From positions 1 to 41,009 of the forward strand of contig CAIQBY010000403.1 of assembly GCA_903870175.1 (NCBI GenBank): 41,009 nucleotides of DNA, written 5' to 3'. Position numbers and translations under genes: made by a program. Below the pieces are notes generated by a model. That model was not told where the DNA came from and made no database searches. It was given only the letters and a program-made list of their open reading frames with translations. Shown here in pieces: positions 1 to 10,425 of the stretch; position 1 is the stretch's first letter, and the number at the start of each line of letters is the position of its first letter. This stretch comes from an uncultured Bacteroidota bacterium (GTDB taxonomy: Bacteria > Bacteroidota > Bacteroidia > 2-12-FULL-35-15).

Positions 1-22
1 TATTTCGAACCTGATAGCAAGT

Positions 23-886
23 GTGGTAACATTATTATTGCTTTCGCCGGAAATATTCAGAGTGCGTTATGTGTTCGATTCTCATCTCTGGAAACTGATG
101 ATGCGGTATTCAATGCCTCTGTTAATAGCAGGTCTGGCAGGCATGGTGAATGAAACATTGGATAGAATTTTACTGTCACATCTCCTGCCGGAAAAGGTAG
201 CAATGATTCAAACAGGCATATATGGCGCATGTTACAAGATATCCATCATAATGACAATTTTTGTACAAACCTTTCGATTCGCGGCAGAGCCGTTCTTTTT
301 CAATCATTCGAAAGAGAAAGATTCCAAGAAAACATACGCAGAAGTGATGAATTATTTTGTGATTATATGTTCATTGATATTTCTTGGAACAATGATGAAC
401 ATGGATTGGATACAATATTTTGTGGGGAAAGATTATCGCGAAGGATTGGCTGTAGTACCCATTTTATTGCTCGCAAATATGTTTCTAGGTATCTTTTTTA
501 ACCAGTCGATATGGTATAAACTCACCGGACAAACGCAATATGGTGCGCTGTTAACAATATTTGGCGCAGTGATAACCATAGTATTGAACATTTACTGGAT
601 TCCGCGGATAGGCTATATGGGCAGCGCCTGGGCGACTTTAATATGTTATGCAAGCATGATGATTGCTTCCTGGTTTTTGGGTAATAAACATTACCCTGTT
701 AATTATGATTTGAAACGAATTTTGGGATACCTCTCTTTATCTGTACTTTTGTATTTTATCAGTACATTTATTAATGGCAATTCGGTAACAATGAATTTAA
801 TAATAAATAATTTATTACTTATCGGTTTTGGGTTGGTAGTATGGAAACTGGAAGGGAAAAAATTAATGCCTGTTAAACAGAAATGA
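23..886 (+). CDS. Polysaccharide/lipopolysaccharide flippase (MATE/Wzx-like), C-terminal part; probably starts upstream of the window
   Basis: Strongly hydrophobic multi-TM protein; motifs such as '[11 protein letters not shown]' and 'AEPFFF' typical of oligosaccharide flippases; at the window edge, no convincing start context. Confidence 0.75.
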   Translation: MVTLLLLSPEIFRVRYVFDSHLWKLMMRYSMPLLIAGLAGMVNETLDRILLSHLLPEKVAMIQTGIYGACYKISIIMTIFVQTFRFAAEPFFFNHSKEKDSKKTYAEVMNYFVIICSLIFLGTMMNMDWIQYFVGKDYREGLAVVPILLLANMFLGIFFNQSIWYKLTGQTQYGALLTIFGAVITIVLNIYWIPRIGYMGSAWATLICYASMMIASWFLGNKHYPVNYDLKRILGYLSLSVLLYFISTFINGNSVTMNLIINNLLLIGFGLVVWKLEGKKLMPVKQK

Positions 887-1317
887 AAATAAAAATAATA
901 AATAAATCGAAACACGAACTGCCTTCGTATGCAACTCACGCCGCAGCAGGTATGGATTTGAGAGCCAATCTGGAAGAACCGATAACATTAAAATCATTGG
1001 AACGTACATTGGTTGCTACTGGTTTGTTCATCGAAATACCGGTAGGATATGAAGCACAGATTCGTCCCCGCAGCGGATTGGCATTTAAAAACGGATTGAC
1101 AGTACTTAACTCGCCGGGCACAATTGATGCGGATTACAGAGGAGAAATAAAAGTGATTTTGGTTAATCTTTCGAAAGAAGATTTTATAATAAATGACGGC
1201 GAACGTGTAGCGCAAATGGTTATAGCAAAACACGAACAAGCCGAATGGATAGAAGTGGAACAATTAATGGAAACAGCAAGAGGAGAAGGCGGTTTCGGAA
1301 GTACAGGCAAAAAATAA
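883..1317 (+). CDS. dut: dUTP diphosphatase
   Basis: dUTPase motifs 'AAGMDLRAN', 'RPRSGLA', '[17 protein letters not shown]', 'GERVAQMVI', '[12 protein letters not shown]'. Confidence 0.97.
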   Translation: MKIKIINKSKHELPSYATHAAAGMDLRANLEEPITLKSLERTLVATGLFIEIPVGYEAQIRPRSGLAFKNGLTVLNSPGTIDADYRGEIKVILVNLSKEDFIINDGERVAQMVIAKHEQAEWIEVEQLMETARGEGGFGSTGKK

Positions 1318-1326
1318 AACAAGTTT

Positions 1327-2325
1327 ATGAAGATTATTATCCCGATGGCAGGAATGGGCAAACGCATGCGCCCGCACACATTAACAACACCAAAACCATT
1401 GATACCTATTGCAGGAAAGCCAATGGTGCAGCGTATAGTAGAAGACATCATAAAAGTATGTGATGAGAAGGTAGATGAAATAGCCTTTGTAATTGGGCGT
1501 TTCGGAAAAGAAGCAGAAGATAATCTGGTAAAAGTTGCTGAAAGTCTTGGAGCTAAAGGCAGTATTTTTTATCAGGATGAGCCGCTGGGCACTGCACATG
1601 CGATAATGTGTGCAGAAGATGCGTTGACAGGAAAAGTGGTAGTGGCATTTGCCGATACGCTATTTAAAGCAGACTTCAAATTGGATTCTTCAAAGGAAGG
1701 AATAATCTGGGTACAGAAGGTGGATGACCCTAAACCTTTTGGTGTCGTAAAAATTGATGCTGATAATATCATTACTGACTTTGTAGAGAAGCCTCAAACA
1801 TTTGTTTCGGACCTTGCCATTATCGGTATTTATTATTTTAATGACGGGGAATATCTAAAGCGCGAATTAAAATATCTGCTTGATAATAACATCAAGGAAA
1901 AGGGCGAATATCAATTGACAAATGCTTTGGAAAATATGAAAGCGAAGGGAGTAAAATTTCATCCCGGGAAAGTTACCGAATGGCTTGATTGCGGTAATAA
2001 AGATGCAACAGTATATACAAATCAGCGGATATTGGAGTTCAATAAAGATACTGGACGAACAACAAAATTCATCAATGATAACTCAGTGATAATTGAACCT
2101 TGTTTTATAGGAGAAAATGTGCAGTTGATTAATGCGAAAGTAGGCCCGTATGTGTCAGTTGGAGCGGGAAGTATTATTGAAAACTCCGTTGTAAAAAACA
2201 GTATAATACAAAACAACAGCAAAGTAATAAACGCAGACCTTAGCAATTCGATGATTGGAAATAATGCTGAATACACAGGAAAATCGAGTGATTTAAGTTT
2301 GAGTGATTACAGTGTTATCCGATAA
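1327..2325 (+). CDS. Sugar-phosphate nucleotidyltransferase (NTP_transferase domain with left-handed beta-helix-like C-terminus)
   Basis: N-terminal 'IIPMAGMGKRMRPHTLTTPKPLIPIAGKPMV'; C-terminal hexapeptide-like repeats. Confidence 0.92.
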   Translation: MKIIIPMAGMGKRMRPHTLTTPKPLIPIAGKPMVQRIVEDIIKVCDEKVDEIAFVIGRFGKEAEDNLVKVAESLGAKGSIFYQDEPLGTAHAIMCAEDALTGKVVVAFADTLFKADFKLDSSKEGIIWVQKVDDPKPFGVVKIDADNIITDFVEKPQTFVSDLAIIGIYYFNDGEYLKRELKYLLDNNIKEKGEYQLTNALENMKAKGVKFHPGKVTEWLDCGNKDATVYTNQRILEFNKDTGRTTKFINDNSVIIEPCFIGENVQLINAKVGPYVSVGAGSIIENSVVKNSIIQNNSKVINADLSNSMIGNNAEYTGKSSDLSLSDYSVIR

Positions 2326-2330
2326 TTTAA

Positions 2331-4112
2331 TTGTTAATAAAACATCTCTTTTTGAAAAATATTATTTCAAAGTATAAATATAAACAAGTTGCATTTTTAG
2401 TTGCCGCATTGTTATCACTTTCATTTTCTTCCTGCAAAACAACTCAAAAAGATACTTCATTGGCAGCAAGGAAAGGAGAATTGACAGGAAAGGAAAAACA
2501 GAATTTTGATTATCTGTTTTTCGAAGCGAACAAAGAAAAGATACTTGGTAATTATGAGTTGGCAGAAACTTATTTTATTCAGGCATTAAAAATGGACCAG
2601 AATAATGCAGCAGCATTATACGAAGTGGCATATATATATACATTGCAGAAAGAAAAGGTGAAGGCACTGGTATTTAGTAAAAAAGCAGCATCCATTGATC
2701 CTGATAATGTTTGGTATCAATTGTTATATGCCGATTGCCTCAAACAAAATAATCAGTCAGCGGAAAGGGTGGGTGTTTATGAAAGAATAGTTAAAAAAAA
2801 TCCTGAGAATATAGATTATTACTATGATCTTGCAAATGCATATCTGACTATCAACAAGCCAGGTGATGCATTAAAGTTATTTGATAAGATGGAAATTAAA
2901 TTCGGCGTAACCGAAGAAATATCATTGTCTAAACTTACCATTTATAAGAACACGAACAATTTTGATAAGGCACTTGAAGAAGTACAGAAGTTAATAAAAT
3001 TATATCCTAAAGAAGCTAAATATTACGGGATGCTTGGCGAATTATATCAGTCGAAAGGAATGAATGATAAGGCTCTTCAGGCATATACAGATTTGATAAA
3101 ACTTGATCCTTCCAATGCTTTTGTTCATTTATCATTAGCTGATTATTACAGAAGTCAAAAGCAAAATGATAAAGCATACTCTGAAATAAAATTTGCTTTT
3201 AAAAGCAAGGAATTGGATATAGATACAAAAATAAAAATCCTTTTGTCTTACTACGAAATAACAGATAAGTATCCCGAATTGAAACCTGAAGCCGATACAT
3301 TGTGTAAAATATTGGTGGATGTACATCCTGATGAAGCAAAGGCATTTGCAATGTATGGCGACTTTCTTATTCGTGATAAAAAATTGGAAGAAGCAAGAAT
3401 TCAATACAGAAAAGCAGTTGCTATTGATAAAGAAAAATATGCATTGTGGGAACAGTTGATGTATATTGATTCGGAATTGAATGATTTTACTTCTATAGAA
3501 AAAGAAAGTAAGGAAGCTATTGAATTATTTCCAAATCAGCCTGTGCCATATTTATATAATGGAGATGTAAATATCCGATTGAAAAAGAATCAGGAAGCAA
3601 TAGATGTACTTACTGAAGGGAAAGAATTTGTAATAAATAACAAAACTATTTTATCAAAGTTTTATTCTTTGATAGGAGATGCACAGAATAACTTGAACAA
3701 TCACGATGCTTCCGATTTAGCTTTTGACAAGGCTTTGGAGGCTGACCCGAATAATGTAAATGTATTAAATAATTATGCTTATTATTTATCCTTGCGAAAA
3801 GTAAATTTGGAAAAAGCAGAGAAAATGTCGAAGAAAAGTAATGAGTTGGAACCGAATAATAATTCGTATCAGGATACGTATGGATGGATATTATATCAAT
3901 CAAATAAATATGACGATGCGAAAGTATGGGTGGGCAAAGCAATTGATAATGGTGGAAAAGGAAACGGAACTTTACTTGAACATTATGGGGATATATTATA
4001 CAAAATGGGAGAGACGGAAGATGCGCTGAAATATTGGATGGATGCAAAGAAGGCTGGTGGCGCTTCAAACTTAATTGATAAAAAAATTGCAGACAAAAAA
4101 CTATATGAGTAA
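2331..4112 (+). CDS. TPR-repeat lipoprotein
   Basis: N-terminal signal with lipobox-like 'SLSFSSC'; many TPR units ('AAALYEVAYIYTLQKEKVKALVFSKKAASIDPDN'); TTG start. Confidence 0.88.
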   Translation: MLIKHLFLKNIISKYKYKQVAFLVAALLSLSFSSCKTTQKDTSLAARKGELTGKEKQNFDYLFFEANKEKILGNYELAETYFIQALKMDQNNAAALYEVAYIYTLQKEKVKALVFSKKAASIDPDNVWYQLLYADCLKQNNQSAERVGVYERIVKKNPENIDYYYDLANAYLTINKPGDALKLFDKMEIKFGVTEEISLSKLTIYKNTNNFDKALEEVQKLIKLYPKEAKYYGMLGELYQSKGMNDKALQAYTDLIKLDPSNAFVHLSLADYYRSQKQNDKAYSEIKFAFKSKELDIDTKIKILLSYYEITDKYPELKPEADTLCKILVDVHPDEAKAFAMYGDFLIRDKKLEEARIQYRKAVAIDKEKYALWEQLMYIDSELNDFTSIEKESKEAIELFPNQPVPYLYNGDVNIRLKKNQEAIDVLTEGKEFVINNKTILSKFYSLIGDAQNNLNNHDASDLAFDKALEADPNNVNVLNNYAYYLSLRKVNLEKAEKMSKKSNELEPNNNSYQDTYGWILYQSNKYDDAKVWVGKAIDNGGKGNGTLLEHYGDILYKMGETEDALKYWMDAKKAGGASNLIDKKIADKKLYE

Positions 4113-4989
4113 CCATTTTTCAAGTACTCGTTTCTTTGTGTTCAGCAAGGAAATCTATTCTTTAGTTTTTATTCTTGCTGCTATTCTCACTTTTTCTTCC
4201 TGCAAAAATCAACAGAAACTATTAACTCTTAATAATGGCAAATGTCTATTGGATTATAAAAATGCAAAAACACTAACAGCTAAATTAAAAGCAAATGAAT
4301 TTCATTTTAATAAACTAAATGCAAAATTAAATATAGAATCAACTATTGACAGCACTTCCAATTCGTTCACTGTAAATTTACGGATGAAGAAAGATAGTGT
4401 AATCTGGATGTCGATTTCTAAATTTGGAATAGAAGGAGCAAGAGTAATGATAACACGCGACTCCGTGAAACTCACAATAAATTTCGGGGATAAAAAATAT
4501 TTTAAAGGAAACTTCTCATACATAAGTAAATTATTAAATACCGATTTGGATTTTGAAATTGTTCAGTCTCTGTTAATTGGAAACAGTGTTGAGTTTTATG
4601 ATGATGATGAAAAACTGAAACCCGGTTCCAGCAATTGTCAATACACCCTTGGAACTATCAGGAAACATAAATTAAAAAAAGTAATGGAGAAGGGAAAAGA
4701 GTTGAAAGAATCGGCACAAAGTATATATATGATTCCTGAAACATTCAAGATTTCCCGTATCCTTTTTTATGAGTTTAATCCGGATAGGAATCTGGATGTC
4801 AAATATAAAGAATACGCTAAAGTTGATTCAACTCAACTGTTACCACTTAAAATGAATTTGACTTTTAAAGGACAAAAAAATATTAATATTGATATAACAT
4901 ATACTAAAACTTCTTTAGATCAGGAACAAAGTTTCCCTTTTAAAATACCTGAAGATTATGAGCAAATTGTTTACAAGGAAAAAAAGTAG
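4105..4989 (+). CDS. DUF4292-like lipoprotein
   Basis: Lipobox-like 'ILTFSSC'; start chosen at internal ATG 4105 overlapping the upstream stop; fold and gene context resemble Bacteroidota DUF4292 proteins next to EnvC-like peptidases. Confidence 0.72.
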   Translation: MSNHFSSTRFFVFSKEIYSLVFILAAILTFSSCKNQQKLLTLNNGKCLLDYKNAKTLTAKLKANEFHFNKLNAKLNIESTIDSTSNSFTVNLRMKKDSVIWMSISKFGIEGARVMITRDSVKLTINFGDKKYFKGNFSYISKLLNTDLDFEIVQSLLIGNSVEFYDDDEKLKPGSSNCQYTLGTIRKHKLKKVMEKGKELKESAQSIYMIPETFKISRILFYEFNPDRNLDVKYKEYAKVDSTQLLPLKMNLTFKGQKNINIDITYTKTSLDQEQSFPFKIPEDYEQIVYKEKK

Positions 4990-6214
4990 AAAGTTATTCT
5001 ATCTACTGCTTTTGTGTTTGGCAATGCTGAACACAGGAGTACTATTGGCTCAGAAACAAACAAAAAAGGAGCTGGAGAATAAAAAGAAACAACTTCAACA
5101 GGAAATTGATAACACTAATCAACTTCTTCTGGAAACGAAGAAAAATAAAAAACTTTCTTTGAATCAATTAGTAATGCTCAATAAGAAAATAGGTGCACGC
5201 GAAGAATTGATTGCAACTATAAATGGAGAAATTGGAGATTTGGAAAATCAGATTAATGAAAATAATGAATCTATAAAGGGGTTGCAAAATGATCTGACAA
5301 AGTTAAAAGCGGAGTATGCCAAGATGATATTTTATGCATATAAAAATCAGGATGCATATAGCAGATTGATGTTCATTTTTGCTTCTAAAGATTTTGAACA
5401 GGCATTTTTAAGACTAAAATATTTTCAGCAATACAGCGAATATCGGCATAAACAAGCAGAAAGGATTACTAATACAAAAAGGAATTTGAATGAGAAGGTT
5501 CAGGATTTAGAAAATAAAAAGACTGATAAGGGTGTATTATTAGGTACTCAGGAACATGAAAAGAAAAACCTGACTTCGGAAAAAAGTGAGAAAGAACAAG
5601 TGTTTTCTCAACTTCAGGATCAGGAGAGCAAGTTGAAAAAGGATTTGGAAAAGAAGAAGAAAGCTGCTAAAGATTTGCAATTGGCAATTCAAAAAGTAAT
5701 AGAGAAGGAATTAGAGAAAGCGCAGAAGGATGCTGAAACATCAAATAAACCGAAACCGCTCAAACTGGTTTTGACCCCTGAGTCACAACTTTTATCTAAT
5801 TCGTTTGAAAGTAATAAAGGGAAACTGCCTTGGCCAGTGGCGAAAGGAGTAATAAGCGAGCGGTTTGGAATTCATCCTCATCCATTGATGCACAACATTG
5901 ATATTAATAATGATGGGGTAGATATTTCTACAAGTGCAGGGACACTAGTTCGTGCAATTTTTGATGGCGAAGTAAGAGCTATCGGAAATATTCCGGGTTC
6001 GGGACAATATATTTTGTTAAGACATGGAGAATTTTTGACGATTTATTCGAACTTGAAAGATGTATATATTAAAGTGGGTGACAAGGTGAAGACAAAACAA
6101 AATATGGCGTCGATAGTTTATGATGAAGAAGAATCAAAGACAGTTCTTCATATAGAAGTATGGAAGGGAAAAACCAGAATGGATCCTGAAGAATGGCTAT
6201 ATAAGAATAATTAA
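4958..6214 (+). CDS. Murein hydrolase activator EnvC-like, coiled coil plus M23 peptidase domain
   Basis: Signal peptide, long coiled coil, C-terminal M23-like domain 'GVDISTSAGTLVRAIFDGEVRAIGNIPGSGQYILLRHGEFLTIYSNL'. Confidence 0.9.
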   Translation: MSKLFTRKKSRKLFYLLLLCLAMLNTGVLLAQKQTKKELENKKKQLQQEIDNTNQLLLETKKNKKLSLNQLVMLNKKIGAREELIATINGEIGDLENQINENNESIKGLQNDLTKLKAEYAKMIFYAYKNQDAYSRLMFIFASKDFEQAFLRLKYFQQYSEYRHKQAERITNTKRNLNEKVQDLENKKTDKGVLLGTQEHEKKNLTSEKSEKEQVFSQLQDQESKLKKDLEKKKKAAKDLQLAIQKVIEKELEKAQKDAETSNKPKPLKLVLTPESQLLSNSFESNKGKLPWPVAKGVISERFGIHPHPLMHNIDINNDGVDISTSAGTLVRAIFDGEVRAIGNIPGSGQYILLRHGEFLTIYSNLKDVYIKVGDKVKTKQNMASIVYDEEESKTVLHIEVWKGKTRMDPEEWLYKNN

Positions 6215-6301
6215 GAATACTTCTTTTAAAGAGAAAGCCCGCCAACCGGCTAAATAGCTATTATAAATAAACTGAAGGGATTAAAGTTTAATAATCAAAA
6301 C

Positions 6302-6748
6302 TTACTTCTGCGTCTTTATTTTTGTTCCTTCTCCAATTTCTTTATCCAGATTTTCGTTGAACGAAAAGTTTTCTACCATCCATTTATCTTTCGGTTTGTA
6401 AAGTAAAAAAGTAAACTGAAGCGGCTCTCTTTCATAGCGTACCAAAAATTTTACTTCTTTCAAACTTGACGAAATAACATTTTCTTCTATCGGTTCGAAG
6501 CCATAATACTCGCCAATTAAATCGGTTAGTGTTTTCAACTGTGTTTTTACGTTAGTTACAACTTCAGGCTTTTTTAGCATCCATTTATTTGTACCAAATG
6601 CGTAATCAACAGCCTTTGCAGGGTATTTTGCATAAACTGCAAAAAAAGCATCAGTGATTTCCTTGGAAGTTGATTGGGCAAGTAATTTCGATTCCATCGA
6701 AAGAAATAAGAAAGCTGTTGCGCATAAAATCGTAATTACTTTTTTCAT
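6302..6748 (-). CDS. Secreted hypothetical protein
   Basis: Signal peptide 'MKKVITILCATAFLFLSMESKLLAQ'; intact 148-aa ORF in a non-overlapping gap. Confidence 0.75.
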   Translation of the reverse strand: MKKVITILCATAFLFLSMESKLLAQSTSKEITDAFFAVYAKYPAKAVDYAFGTNKWMLKKPEVVTNVKTQLKTLTDLIGEYYGFEPIEENVISSSLKEVKFLVRYEREPLQFTFLLYKPKDKWMVENFSFNENLDKEIGEGTKIKTQK

Positions 6749-6896
6749 TTTAAATTGTTTTTATTTGTGAATAAAAACAAATGTAGATAAAACAATTTGA
6801 TAATTGTATTTTTATTTATGTGAGTCCTATGAAAATGATTCGCATTTCATACCAAATTCTTGTTACTTTTATCCTCCTTTAAAAATAAATAATCCA

Positions 6897-9800
6897 ATGG
6901 AAGAAAACAATAAGAAACTATTTTTGCTTGATGCATTTGCATTGATTTACAGAGCTTATTTTGCATTCAGTAATAATCATCGTATTAATTCGAAAGGCTT
7001 GAATACATCGGCTGTGTTTGGTTTCACCAATACGCTGCTTGATGTTTTGAAGAAAGAAAAGCCGACACATATAGCTGTTGTATTTGATACACCAGAGCAA
7101 ACTGCACGTCATATTGAGTTTGCAGATTACAAAGCACATCGTGAAGAAATGCCGGAAGACCTGCGCACAGCCATTCCTTACATCATTAAAATAATAGAAG
7201 CATTTAATATTCCTGTGATTAAAAAACCGGGCTTTGAAGCAGATGATGTAATAGGAACACTGGCAAAGATGGCAGAGAAGAAAGGGTTCACGACTTATAT
7301 GATGACGCCGGATAAAGATTATGGTCAATTGGTATCCGATAAAATATTTATGTATAAACCTGCCCGACTTGGTAATGGCGCAGAAATAATGGGTGTTCCG
7401 GAGATATGTAAAAAGTGGGATATACAAAATGTAGATCAGGTAATTGATATTTTAGGTTTAATGGGTGACAGTGCCGATAACATTCCCGGCATCCCAGGAG
7501 TAGGCGAAAAGACAGCCATTCAGCTCATAAAAGATTTTGGAAGCATTGATAATTTATTGAAGAATACAGATAAATTAAAGGGGAAATTAAAAGAAAAAGT
7601 TGAACAGAATACTGAAAAAGCAATTCAATCGAAATGGCTGGCAACCATAATTTGTGATGTGCCTGTAGAGCTTGATGAAAAAGCATTAGAGCTCGAGGAA
7701 CCTAACAAAGAAGCATTGAGAGAATTATTTGTTGAACTTGAATTCAGAAATCTCGCTGATAAATTATTCAATGGCTCTGCAACACCTGCTTCAACAGGAG
7801 AAACGGCAGCTGCTCCAGTTAAAGTAAAAGCTAAATCATCTCCTAAAATAAATCCTGACCAAGTAGATATGTTTGGACAGGCAGAAGAAATGTCGACGGA
7901 GAAGATAGAAGGTGAATTAAGCGGAGAGTTAGAAGGTGATGAAGTTTTAGCAGAGGAAGAAGAAGTGATAGAAGCTGCTTCATTCAAAACAATAAAGGAA
8001 ATTGCGCATACTTATCATCTTGTTGATACAAAAGAAAAAAGAGAAGAACTGATAAAAGATTTATTAAATCAATCGGCAATTTGCTTTGATACGGAAACTA
8101 CAGGGCTGGATGCACATAATTCGGAATTGGTGGGAATGTCGTTTGCTTACAAGGTTTCGGAGGCGTATTATATTCCGGTGCCGGCTAATCTTAATGAGGC
8201 ACAGGAAATTGTGAATGAGTTTAAACCTCTTTTCTCTAATGAAAACATAGGTAAGATAGGACAAAATATTAAGTATGATTTATCTATTTTGAAATGGTAT
8301 GGAGTAGAAATAAAAGGGAAATTGTTTGATACAATGGTGGCGCATTTCCTTATTCAGCCTGAGATGCGACATAATATGAATGTGCTTGCGGAAACATATT
8401 TGAACTATTCGCCGGTGTCGATTGAGACATTAATTGGCAAGAAAGGGAAAGGGCAAACATCGATGAGAGATGCGGCAATAGAGGAAATAAAAGAATATGC
8501 GGCAGAGGATGCAGACATTACTCTTCAACTTAAAAACAAGTTTGAGCCGATGCTGAAGGAAAGTCATACCACAAAATTATTTGAAGAAATAGAGATTCCT
8601 CTTATTCCTGTGTTGGCTGATATGGAAGCCGAAGGGATTACTCTGGATAAAAATGCGTTGAAGGAAATATCTGTTGAACTGGCAAAGGATATATTTACTG
8701 CAGATGAAGAAATTCAGAAATTGGCGGGAACTCCTTTTAATATTTCTTCGCCAAAACAAGTGGGTGATATTCTTTTTGAGATATTAAAAATAGTTGAGAA
8801 GCCTAAGAAAACAAAGACCGGGCAATATGCTACAGGGGAAGATATTTTATCGAAACTGGTAGGGAAACATGAAATAGTCGGGAAGATATTGGATTATCGT
8901 GAGTTGGTTAAATTAAAAAACACGTATGTGGATAGCTTGCCGTTGCTGGTGAATCCGAGGACTGGAAGAATTCATACTTCGTATAATCAAGTGGTAGCGG
9001 TGACGGGACGGTTGAGTTCGGATAATCCTAATCTTCAAAATATACCTATACGGACTGAAAGAGGAAGAGAAATACGGAAGGCTTTTGTAGCAAGAGATGA
9101 ACATCATGTGCTGCTTTCGGCAGATTATTCGCAGATAGAATTGAGGATAATTGCAGAGTTGAGCAAGGATGCGGGAATGATAGAAGCATTTTTATCGGGG
9201 CAGGATATTCATAAGTCGACTGCTGCCAAGGTTTATAATATTTCGCTTGAAGAAGTAACATCTGAAATGAGAAGCAGGGCAAAGATGGTGAACTTCGGAA
9301 TAATATATGGAATATCGGCTTTTGGGCTTTCGGAACGATTGAATATTCCTAGAAAAGAAGCGGCTGAGATTATTGAAAACTACTTTATAAAGTATCCTCG
9401 TATTAAAGCTTATATGGATGAAAGTATTAATCTGGCAAGAGAAAGAGGATATGTGGAAACGATTATGGGACGCAGGAGATATTTGCGGGACATCAATTCG
9501 AATAATCATACTGTGAGAGGTTTTGCGGAGCGAAATGCCATAAATGCGCCTATACAAGGAAGTGCAGCCGATATGATAAAGATTGCGATGATTAATATTC
9601 ACGATGATTTTAAGACCATGAATATTAAATCGAAAATGCTGCTGCAGGTACATGATGAGTTGGTATTTGATGTGTTGAAAGAGGAGCTTGAAGATGTGAA
9701 ACCGATTATAAAAGCAAGGATGATGAACGCTATTCCGGGATTGACTATTCCGATGGAAGTGGGAATGGGAACTGGAAGAAACTGGTTGGAGGCGCATTAG
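6897..9800 (+). CDS. polA: DNA polymerase I with 5' nuclease and 3'-5' exonuclease domains
   Basis: 'LFLLDAFALIYRAYFAF', 'GDSADNIPGIPGVGEKTA', 'CFDTETTGLD', 'SADYSQIELRIIAELS', 'NFGIIYGISAFGLS', 'QVHDELVFDV'; start at 6897 preferred over the longer ORF start at 6804. Confidence 0.98.
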   Translation: MEENNKKLFLLDAFALIYRAYFAFSNNHRINSKGLNTSAVFGFTNTLLDVLKKEKPTHIAVVFDTPEQTARHIEFADYKAHREEMPEDLRTAIPYIIKIIEAFNIPVIKKPGFEADDVIGTLAKMAEKKGFTTYMMTPDKDYGQLVSDKIFMYKPARLGNGAEIMGVPEICKKWDIQNVDQVIDILGLMGDSADNIPGIPGVGEKTAIQLIKDFGSIDNLLKNTDKLKGKLKEKVEQNTEKAIQSKWLATIICDVPVELDEKALELEEPNKEALRELFVELEFRNLADKLFNGSATPASTGETAAAPVKVKAKSSPKINPDQVDMFGQAEEMSTEKIEGELSGELEGDEVLAEEEEVIEAASFKTIKEIAHTYHLVDTKEKREELIKDLLNQSAICFDTETTGLDAHNSELVGMSFAYKVSEAYYIPVPANLNEAQEIVNEFKPLFSNENIGKIGQNIKYDLSILKWYGVEIKGKLFDTMVAHFLIQPEMRHNMNVLAETYLNYSPVSIETLIGKKGKGQTSMRDAAIEEIKEYAAEDADITLQLKNKFEPMLKESHTTKLFEEIEIPLIPVLADMEAEGITLDKNALKEISVELAKDIFTADEEIQKLAGTPFNISSPKQVGDILFEILKIVEKPKKTKTGQYATGEDILSKLVGKHEIVGKILDYRELVKLKNTYVDSLPLLVNPRTGRIHTSYNQVVAVTGRLSSDNPNLQNIPIRTERGREIRKAFVARDEHHVLLSADYSQIELRIIAELSKDAGMIEAFLSGQDIHKSTAAKVYNISLEEVTSEMRSRAKMVNFGIIYGISAFGLSERLNIPRKEAAEIIENYFIKYPRIKAYMDESINLARERGYVETIMGRRRYLRDINSNNHTVRGFAERNAINAPIQGSAADMIKIAMINIHDDFKTMNIKSKMLLQVHDELVFDVLKEELEDVKPIIKARMMNAIPGLTIPMEVGMGTGRNWLEAH

Positions 9801-10033
9801 GATGATTTCAAAATGATGTGTTTTTTTTAAAACTGAGGCCACTGAGAAGACATATAGTTTCACAGAGGGATATTTACCAAAAATTTTATTGATTTTAAGA
9901 AAACGCACAAGGCTGTGATTTGGGTTTTAAATCTAGAAAAGAGGTTTGAGGGAGAGATAATGCATTGGCGTGCGTAAAAAGGGTGTGTTTTATTTTAGGA
10001 GGTGTTTTTCTCAAGTATTCGAGTGTAAAACTT

Positions 10034-10160
10034 GGGACACGGAGCATTTTTTATGACATCGCGAGCGTTTTTTACGGGACACCGAGCATTTTATATGACA
10101 TCGCGTGAGCAAAAAATAGGACACTTAGTGTTTTTAAGACATCGCGCGAGCAAAAAATAG
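10034..10160. repeat. Degenerate 21-bp-period tandem array, about 6 units with alternating unit types (~42-bp higher-order period)
   Basis: Units: GGGACACGGAGCATTTTTTAT / GACATCGCGAGCGTTTTTTAC / GGGACACCGAGCATTTTATAT (each 21 bp), then GACATCGCGTGAGCAAAAAATAG / GACACTTAGTGTTTTTAA / GACATCGCGCGAGCAAAAAATAG (indels). Confidence 0.8.
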
Positions 10161-10425
10161 TAACGATACAGTATTAAAGGAAAATTGTATGGTGATTTTG
10201 AAATATTGTTAGAAAAGGAGTTTTGAGGGAAAGGTAAAAGGGTTGTTGGGAAAAGGATTTCGGGAGGAATGTGCGATATTATTCAAAGTCTGTTGCGTTT
10301 TCGCAGATTAATAGCGGACTAAAGTCATTAAGCGAACTGATTTCAATCATAATTGGCATGGATTAAAGTGCAGACTTTTGTATTGTAAAAACTAATGAAC
10401 AGTTTATTAACAAAACAAAACATTT

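Noticed and set aside
7625-7987. 120-aa antisense ORF opposite polA (and other antisense ORFs in the track)
   Set aside because: Lies entirely within a confidently assigned conserved gene; Ser/Ala-rich composition is what the reverse complement of the polA acidic linker produces.
10356-10380. hemA promoter (TTG...GACTTTTG)
   Set aside because: Spacing is short (~17 nt) and the -7 element lacks the leading T; too weak to list.
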